From Desulfovibrionaceae bacterium UBA6814 (GTDB lineage Bacteria > Desulfobacterota > Desulfovibrionia > Desulfovibrionales > Desulfovibrionaceae), in contig DKEU01000278.1 in assembly GCA_002452635.1 (NCBI GenBank), forward strand, positions 611 to 6,259: a DNA stretch of 5,649 nt. Reading direction: 5' to 3'. Position numbers and translations under genes: made by a program. Within the stretch, counting starts at the first letter, position 1. Every line of letters starts with the position of its first letter. The notes below the pieces were generated by a model. It was not told the origin of the DNA and searched no databases. It worked only from the letters and a program-made list of their open reading frames with translations. Of this stretch, positions 1 to 5,649 are shown piece after piece.

Positions 1-1
1 C

Positions 2-169
2 GGCACCCGCAAGGAGGAGCTGCTGCTCCCCGACGACGTGCTCAACCGGGTCTGGATCCTGCGCAAGATCCTGGCCCCCATGAGCCCCATCGACTCCATG
101 GAGTTCCTGCTGGACAAGATGAAGGGCTCCAAGAGCAACAAGGAATTCCTGGACATGATGAACAAGTAG
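2..169 (+). CDS. rho: Transcription termination factor Rho, C-terminal end (5' truncated by window)
   Basis: The reading frame is open from the window edge to TAG at 167-169 and gives 55 residues. It begins GTRKEELLLPDDVLNRVWIL and ends with a KSNKEFLDMMNK tail. The GTRKEELL...LNR.W.LR..L..M.P...MEFLL.K....KSNKEFL pattern is the conserved C-terminus of Rho, the hexameric RNA-dependent ATPase/helicase that ends transcription of untranslated RNA in the cytoplasm. This piece is the last part of the ATPase domain, including the GTRKEE stretch near the R-loop region. The N-terminal RNA-binding domain and the Walker motifs lie upstream of the window. The natural stop is followed closely by an intrinsic terminator, so rho ends its transcription unit here. 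The identification rests on family recall of this conserved tail, with no alternative that fits better. Confidence 0.93.
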   Translation, partial: GTRKEELLLPDDVLNRVWILRKILAPMSPIDSMEFLLDKMKGSKSNKEFLDMMNK

Positions 170-191
170 CCTTGCGCCGCATCGGCTTTGC

Positions 192-228
192 GCCCCGGCC
201 GGAGCTTCCCGGCCGGGGCTTTTTCTTT
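192..228 (+). terminator. Intrinsic (Rho-independent) terminator after rho
   Basis: A perfect 11-bp GC-only stem pairs GCCCCGGCCGG (192-202) with CCGGCCGGGGC (209-219) around a 6-nt loop AGCTTC. It is followed at once by TTTTTCTTT (220-228). It lies 22 nt after the rho stop and 36 nt before the next start codon, as expected for a terminator that separates rho from the following operon. Confidence 0.93.
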
Positions 229-250
229 GCATCCCGGGCCGGCTTGGAGT

Positions 251-255
251 AGGTG
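251..255 (+). promoter_or_regulatory. Shine-Dalgarno that fixes the start of the M48 protease
   Basis: AGGTG at 251-255, preceded by GGAG at 246-249, sits 9 nt before ATG 265. An in-frame GTG at 253 would overlap AGGTG and would leave only 3 nt after GGAG. ATG 265 is therefore the better start. No convincing promoter was recognised between the rho terminator and this site. Confidence 0.6.
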
Positions 256-264
256 AAAACCACC

Positions 265-1719
265 ATGAACGCACCCCGCGGCCCCCGCTCCACCGTCTCC
301 CTGCCCCGCCGCCTCCTGGCCGGCCTGCTGGCCGCCGTCCTGTTCCTGGCCGCGCCCCTGTCCGCGCCCCTGGCCCGGGCCGGGCTTTTCGGCTCCTTCT
401 CGATCAAGGACGAGATGGAGCTGGGCAAGAAGCTCAACACCTACATCCGGTCCCGTTTCCCCCTGGTGGAGGACCCGGAGATCGTGGACTACGTGCGGGG
501 CGTGGTGAACCGCCTGGCCGCGGTGCTGCCCAACATCCCCTTCGCCGTGACCACCACCGTGGTGCGCAACGACGCCATCAACGCCTTTGCCGCGCCCGGC
601 GGCTACGTGTACGTGTTCACCGGGCTCATCCACCAATTCCAGCACGAGTCCCAACTGGCCGGGGTCGTGGCCCACGAACTGGCCCACGTGACCCAGCGCC
701 ACGTGGCCGGCCGCATCGAGGCCATGCAGATCATCTCCCTGGCCTCCCTGGCCGGGGCCGTGGCCGGCGTGTTCCTGGGCGGCTCCGGCAACGAGAACAC
801 CGCCGAGATAGGCCAGGCCCTGGTGGCGGGCTCCACGGCCGGGGCCACCAGCGCCATGCTGGCCTACAGCCGCTCCGACGAACGCGAGGCCGACCAGGTG
901 GGCATGAACTTTCTCGTCGCGGCCGGATTCCCGCCCAGCGGCATGGTGGGGGCCTTCGAGGCCATCCGCAAGGCCCGCTGGGCCACCACCGGCTCCTTCC
1001 CGGCCTACCTCTCCACCCACCCCGACGTGGACGAGCGCCTGTCCTACCTGGACAGCCGGGTGGCCGCCCTGCCCGCCGAGGTGCGCAACCGGCCCTCGGA
1101 CGACGCCAAGTTCAAGCGCATCCAGGCCCTGGTCCGGGCCCGCTACCTGGACCCGACCGTGGCCCTGCCCTTCTTCTCCTCCCTGCCCGAGCCCACGGCC
1201 CTGGACCACATGGGCCGCGGCATGGTGCTGGCCAAGCTCTCCCGCCTGCCCGAGGCCAAGGCCGCCTTCGACCAGGCCCTGGCCATGGCCCCCAACGACT
1301 CCCTGGTGCTGCGCGAGGCGGGCAAGTTCCAATTCACCATGGGCGACGGCGACCTGGCCGCCCGCTATTTGCAGAAGGCCGTGCTGCTCAACCCCCGCGA
1401 CCTCTTCGCCCTGTTCTACTACGCCCGCATCCTGGGCGAGAAGGGCCAGGTGGACCGGGCCGCGGAGTACTACGACCGGGTGCTCAAGGCCATCCCCGAC
1501 GACAGCGAGGTGCACTTCTACCTGGGCCGGCTCAAGGGCGAGCACGGCGACCTCTTCGCCGGCCACCTCCACCTGGCCTACGCCGCGCTCTACGGCCTGG
1601 ACCGCAAGCAGGCCATGTTCCACAAGGACAAGGCCGGCCGCCTGGCCCAGACCCCGGAACAGAAGAAGGCCTTCGAGCAGTTGGAGGCGATCTTCAAGGA
1701 ACGCGCCGAGTTCTGGTAG
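265..1719 (+). CDS. Periplasmic M48 family zinc metalloprotease with TPR repeats (BepA-like)
   Basis: This is a 484-residue secreted protein. A signal peptide has basic residues (R5-R16), a hydrophobic core (17-36) and a likely signal peptidase I cut after ALARA (A39). No lipobox cysteine is seen, so it is probably soluble in the periplasm. The M48 domain (about 70-260) has the zinc motif HELAH at 137-141. The third ligand is probably E206 in DEREAD, and the NAFAAPGGYVYVFTGL strand typical of the family lies before it. STHPDVDER places H252 where BepA has its inhibitory 'His switch' ligand. A glycine/alanine-rich segment between HELAH and DEREAD matches the active-site loop region. About four TPR-like repeats fill 312-448. 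Length and order match E. coli BepA (YfgC), which helps assemble LptD and degrades stalled outer-membrane proteins. That role is inferred from the family. It is the first gene of a probable operon with the macro protein and hslV. GTG 253 is a less likely start because it overlaps the ribosome binding site. Confidence 0.93.
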   Translation: MNAPRGPRSTVSLPRRLLAGLLAAVLFLAAPLSAPLARAGLFGSFSIKDEMELGKKLNTYIRSRFPLVEDPEIVDYVRGVVNRLAAVLPNIPFAVTTTVVRNDAINAFAAPGGYVYVFTGLIHQFQHESQLAGVVAHELAHVTQRHVAGRIEAMQIISLASLAGAVAGVFLGGSGNENTAEIGQALVAGSTAGATSAMLAYSRSDEREADQVGMNFLVAAGFPPSGMVGAFEAIRKARWATTGSFPAYLSTHPDVDERLSYLDSRVAALPAEVRNRPSDDAKFKRIQALVRARYLDPTVALPFFSSLPEPTALDHMGRGMVLAKLSRLPEAKAAFDQALAMAPNDSLVLREAGKFQFTMGDGDLAARYLQKAVLLNPRDLFALFYYARILGEKGQVDRAAEYYDRVLKAIPDDSEVHFYLGRLKGEHGDLFAGHLHLAYAALYGLDRKQAMFHKDKAGRLAQTPEQKKAFEQLEAIFKERAEFW

Positions 1720-1730
1720 GCGGGCCGGCC

Positions 1731-2309
1731 ATGGGAAGCATCCACACCGCAGCCTGCTGGAGCCTGGCCCCGGGCCGCCTGCGCCTGGCCCAGGGCGACA
1801 TCACCGCCTGGGACGGGGACGCCCTGGTCAATGCGGCCAACTCCGCCCTGGCCGGGGGCGGCGGGGTGGACGGCGCCATCCACCGCGCGGCCGGACACGG
1901 CCTGCTCCAGGCCGCCTGCCAGGACATCGTGCGCCGGCAGGGCCGCCTGCCCGCGGGCCGGGCCGTGGCCACCCCGGGCTTCGGCCTGGCGGCCCGGCAC
2001 ATCATCCACACCGTGGGGCCCATCTATCGCGACGGCCGCTCGGGCGAACCCCAGGCCCTGGCCTCGGCCTTCCGCGAGAGCCTGCGCCTGGCCCGGGAGT
2101 TGGGGGCCTCCCGGGTGGCCTTCCCGGCCATCTCCTGCGGAGCCTACGGCTATCCCGCGCCCCAGGCGGCGCGCATCGCCCTGGCCGAACTGGCCCAGGG
2201 CCTGCGCCAGGGCTGGGCCGCCGAGGCGGCCATGGTGCTCTTCTCGGCCGAGGCCCTGGCCGCCTGGGACGACGCGGCGCGGGAACTCTTCGGACAACCA
2301 ACGGAGTGA
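1731..2309 (+). CDS. Macro domain protein, probable O-acetyl-ADP-ribose deacetylase / ADP-ribosyl hydrolase (YmdB/MacroD-like)
   Basis: This 192-residue cytoplasmic protein is essentially one macro domain. GDIT (22-25) starts the ADP-ribose pocket. NAANSALAGGGGVDGAIHRA (34-53) is the MacroD/YmdB signature, with N37 and D47 matching the E. coli YmdB residues N25 and D35 implicated in catalysis. GRAVATPGFGL (76-86), IIHTVGP (91-97) and FPAISCGAYGYP (131-142, the phosphate-binding loop) complete the fold. Family members hydrolyse O-acetyl-ADP-ribose and remove mono-ADP-ribose from acidic residues. E. coli YmdB also modulates RNase III, but that role should not be assumed here. The start ATG lies 11 nt after the protease stop with only a weak GTAGG ribosome binding site overlapping that stop, which suggests coupled translation. 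The C-terminus runs into the hslV ribosome binding site. Loop 2 carries Cys136 where YmdB has Thr. Substrate specificity cannot be read from sequence. Confidence 0.94.
   Translation: MGSIHTAACWSLAPGRLRLAQGDITAWDGDALVNAANSALAGGGGVDGAIHRAAGHGLLQAACQDIVRRQGRLPAGRAVATPGFGLAARHIIHTVGPIYRDGRSGEPQALASAFRESLRLARELGASRVAFPAISCGAYGYPAPQAARIALAELAQGLRQGWAAEAAMVLFSAEALAAWDDAARELFGQPTE
2303..2306 (+). promoter_or_regulatory. Shine-Dalgarno of hslV inside the end of the macro gene
   Basis: GGAG (2303-2306) lies in the last sense codons of the macro gene and 5 nt before ATG 2312. An in-frame GTG at 2306 overlaps this motif and cannot use it, so ATG 2312 is the supported start. Ribosomes finishing the macro gene at TGA 2307-2309 stop on top of this site, which favours translational coupling. 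Confidence 0.75.
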
Positions 2310-2311
2310 AC

Positions 2312-2854
2312 ATGGAGATACGCGGCACCACCATCCTGGCGGTCCGGGACGAAGCGGGCGTGGCCATGGCCGGGGACGGCCAGGTCACCATGGGCCAGAA
2401 CGTGGCCCTCAAGCACACCGCGCGCAAGGTGCGCCGGCTCTACGACGGCAAGGTCCTGGCCGGATTCGCCGGGGCCACGGCCGACGCCTTCACCCTGTTC
2501 GAGCGCTTCGAGGCCAAGCTGGAGGAGTTCGGGGGCAACCTGCAGCGGGCCAGCGTGGAGTTGGCCAAGCAGTGGCGCATGGACAAGGTGCTGCGCAAGC
2601 TGGAGGCCATGCTCCTGGTGGCCGACACCACGGGGGTGCTGCTCATCACCGGGTCCGGGGACGTGATCGAGCCCGACGACGGGCTGGCCGCCATCGGCTC
2701 CGGGGGCACCTACGCCCTGGCCGCGGCCCGGGCCCTCAAGCGGCACACCGCCCTGCCGGCGGAGACCATCGTGCGCGAGGCCATGGCCGTGGCCGCGGAG
2801 CTGTGCGTGTTCACCAACGGCAATTTCACGGTAGAGACCCTGCCGGCACGCTGA
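2312..2854 (+). CDS. hslV: ATP-dependent protease HslVU, peptidase subunit HslV (ClpQ)
   Basis: This 180-residue protein is of usual HslV length. It is the threonine peptidase of the HslVU (ClpQY) complex, in which two HslV hexameric rings are gated by the HslU ATPase to degrade unfolded or regulatory proteins in the cytoplasm. The sequence begins MEIRG, then TTILAVR. T6 is expected to become the N-terminal catalytic threonine after removal of the five-residue propeptide. AGDGQVTMG (20-28), ARKVRRLY with K39 matching the catalytic Lys33 of E. coli, GFAGATADAFTLFERFE, and GSGGTYALAAARAL are all diagnostic. GSGGT replaces the commoner GSGGP, which looks like a minor variant. The gene starts 2 nt after the macro gene and is probably co-transcribed with it and the M48 protease. 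No hslU follows it, although hslVU is a common gene pair in other bacteria, so the ATPase partner must be encoded elsewhere. Confidence 0.97.
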   Translation: MEIRGTTILAVRDEAGVAMAGDGQVTMGQNVALKHTARKVRRLYDGKVLAGFAGATADAFTLFERFEAKLEEFGGNLQRASVELAKQWRMDKVLRKLEAMLLVADTTGVLLITGSGDVIEPDDGLAAIGSGGTYALAAARALKRHTALPAETIVREAMAVAAELCVFTNGNFTVETLPAR

Positions 2855-2865
2855 GCATCTGTTTA

Positions 2866-2913
2866 GTTCTTTCTCTTCGCCATGTGGTACATCGTCTCGC
2901 GAGAGGAAAGAAC
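2866..2913 (+). repeat. Imperfect inverted repeat / hairpin downstream of hslV
   Basis: Arms 2866-2880 and 2899-2913 can pair over 15 positions. The outer 8 bp (GTTCTTTC with GAAAGAAC) are perfect, followed by two G-T wobbles flanking one C-A mismatch, and then 4 bp. The loop is 18 nt. It begins 11 nt after the hslV stop but has no following T-run, so it is not a standard intrinsic terminator. It could protect the hslV mRNA 3' end, act as an attenuator, or be a protein-binding site. A competing 10-bp palindrome TCTCGCGAGA (2895-2904) overlaps the right arm. Confidence 0.55.
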
Positions 2914-2916
2914 GCC

Positions 2917-2944
2917 TTGCTAGACAACCTGTTCGGCATATACG
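2917..2944 (+). promoter_or_regulatory. Possible weak sigma-70 promoter for the hybrid kinase gene
   Basis: TTGCTA (2917-2922) and TATACG (2939-2944) each match 4 of 6 consensus bases and are separated by 16 nt. They lie in the only AT-richer stretch of the window (56 GC of 112 nt between hslV and the kinase gene). If used, transcription would start near 2951, giving a leader of only about 15 nt. Matches of this quality can occur by chance. Confidence 0.25.
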
Positions 2945-2966
2945 GTCGGTTAAAGGCATACCGACC
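2944..2966 (+). promoter_or_regulatory. Perfect 7-bp inverted repeat abutting the kinase start codon, with the Shine-Dalgarno in its loop
   Basis: GGTCGGT (2944-2950) and ACCGACC (2960-2966) are exact reverse complements around the 9-nt loop TAAAGGCAT. The right arm ends at the base before ATG 2967. The only plausible ribosome binding site, AAAGG (2952-2956), lies in the loop, 10 nt before the ATG. In RNA made from an upstream start, this would form a hairpin at the ribosome loading site. As DNA it could be an operator placed just after the putative -10 element. The repeat is seen directly. Its function is inferred. Confidence 0.6.
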
Positions 2967-5618
<2,652 letters not shown>

Positions 5619-5626
5619 CCGCCCAC

Positions 5627-5630
5627 GGAG
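5627..5630 (+). promoter_or_regulatory. Shine-Dalgarno for the gene starting at 5638
   Basis: GGAG lies 7 nt before ATG 5638, close to ideal spacing, and 8 nt after the kinase stop codon. It supports a new start just inside the window edge. Confidence 0.6.
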
Positions 5631-5637
5631 CACTCTC

Positions 5638-5649
5638 ATGGCCGACGAC
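5638..5649 (+). CDS. Start of a further gene, truncated by window end (begins M-A-D-D)
   Basis: ATG GCC GAC GAC runs off the window. It is believed to be a real start because of a well-spaced GGAG and its position only 19 nt after the stop of the hybrid kinase gene, consistent with an operon. Four codons cannot identify the product. The kinase ends in an HPt domain and so needs an external receiver, which makes a response regulator a reasonable guess. That guess is context only, and any other product is possible. Confidence 0.55.

Noticed and set aside
253..255. GTG at 253 as the start of the M48 protease
   Set aside because: It overlaps AGGTG and is only 3 nt from GGAG. ATG 265 has proper spacing and leaves a normal signal peptide.
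2306..2308. GTG at 2306 as the start of hslV
   Set aside because: It overlaps the GGAG ribosome binding site. ATG 2312 is correctly spaced and gives a short propeptide before the catalytic threonine.
2840..2865. Sigma-54 promoter near GGCACGCTGAGCA
   Set aside because: The required GC doublet 10 nt after the GG is absent, so the -24/-12 pattern is not met.
2866..2913. Intrinsic terminator after hslV
   Set aside because: The hairpin is not followed by a T-run (GCCTTGCTAG follows), so it does not meet the usual criteria. It is listed only as an inverted repeat.

Overview
The window is a very GC-rich bacterial segment with all genes on the plus strand and G or C in nearly every third codon position. 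The end of Rho, a BepA-like M48 protease, HslV with a short propeptide, and a CHASE4 hybrid histidine kinase together suggest a Gram-negative bacterium. Codon use and the style of the Rho and HslV sequences fit Desulfovibrionales (Desulfovibrio-like sulfate reducers). That assignment is an inference from sequence style and no database was searched.

Layout: (1) positions 2-169 hold the last 55 codons of rho, followed by a textbook intrinsic terminator at 192-228. (2) Positions 265-2854 hold three tightly packed genes that look like one transcription unit. They encode a secreted periplasmic M48 zinc metalloprotease/chaperone with TPRs, a macro-domain ADP-ribose hydrolase (11-nt gap), and the HslV peptidase subunit (2-nt gap, ribosome binding site inside the end of the macro gene). 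(3) Positions 2855-2966 are the only sizeable intergenic stretch. It is 112 nt with 50% GC, far lower than its surroundings, and carries an imperfect hairpin, a 10-bp palindrome, a possible weak sigma-70 promoter and a perfect 7-bp inverted repeat that abuts the next start codon. (4) Positions 2967-5618 encode an 883-residue tripartite hybrid histidine kinase (TM-CHASE4-TM-HAMP-HisKA-HATPase-REC-HPt). (5) At 5638 the first four codons of another gene appear behind a good Shine-Dalgarno.

How the genes may work together: the middle operon is plausibly a protein-quality or stress unit, with an outer-membrane/periplasm protease, an ADP-ribose signal hydrolase and a cytoplasmic proteasome-like peptidase. 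HslU, the ATPase HslV needs, is not in the window. The kinase appears to be a separate sensory module. Its C-terminal HPt domain implies an external response regulator, for which the gene beginning at 5638 is an obvious but unproven candidate.

No mobile element, CRISPR array, tRNA or rRNA was seen. This is mostly an ordinary core-genome region. The most interesting parts are the structured 112-nt leader of the kinase gene and the macro-hslV coupling.
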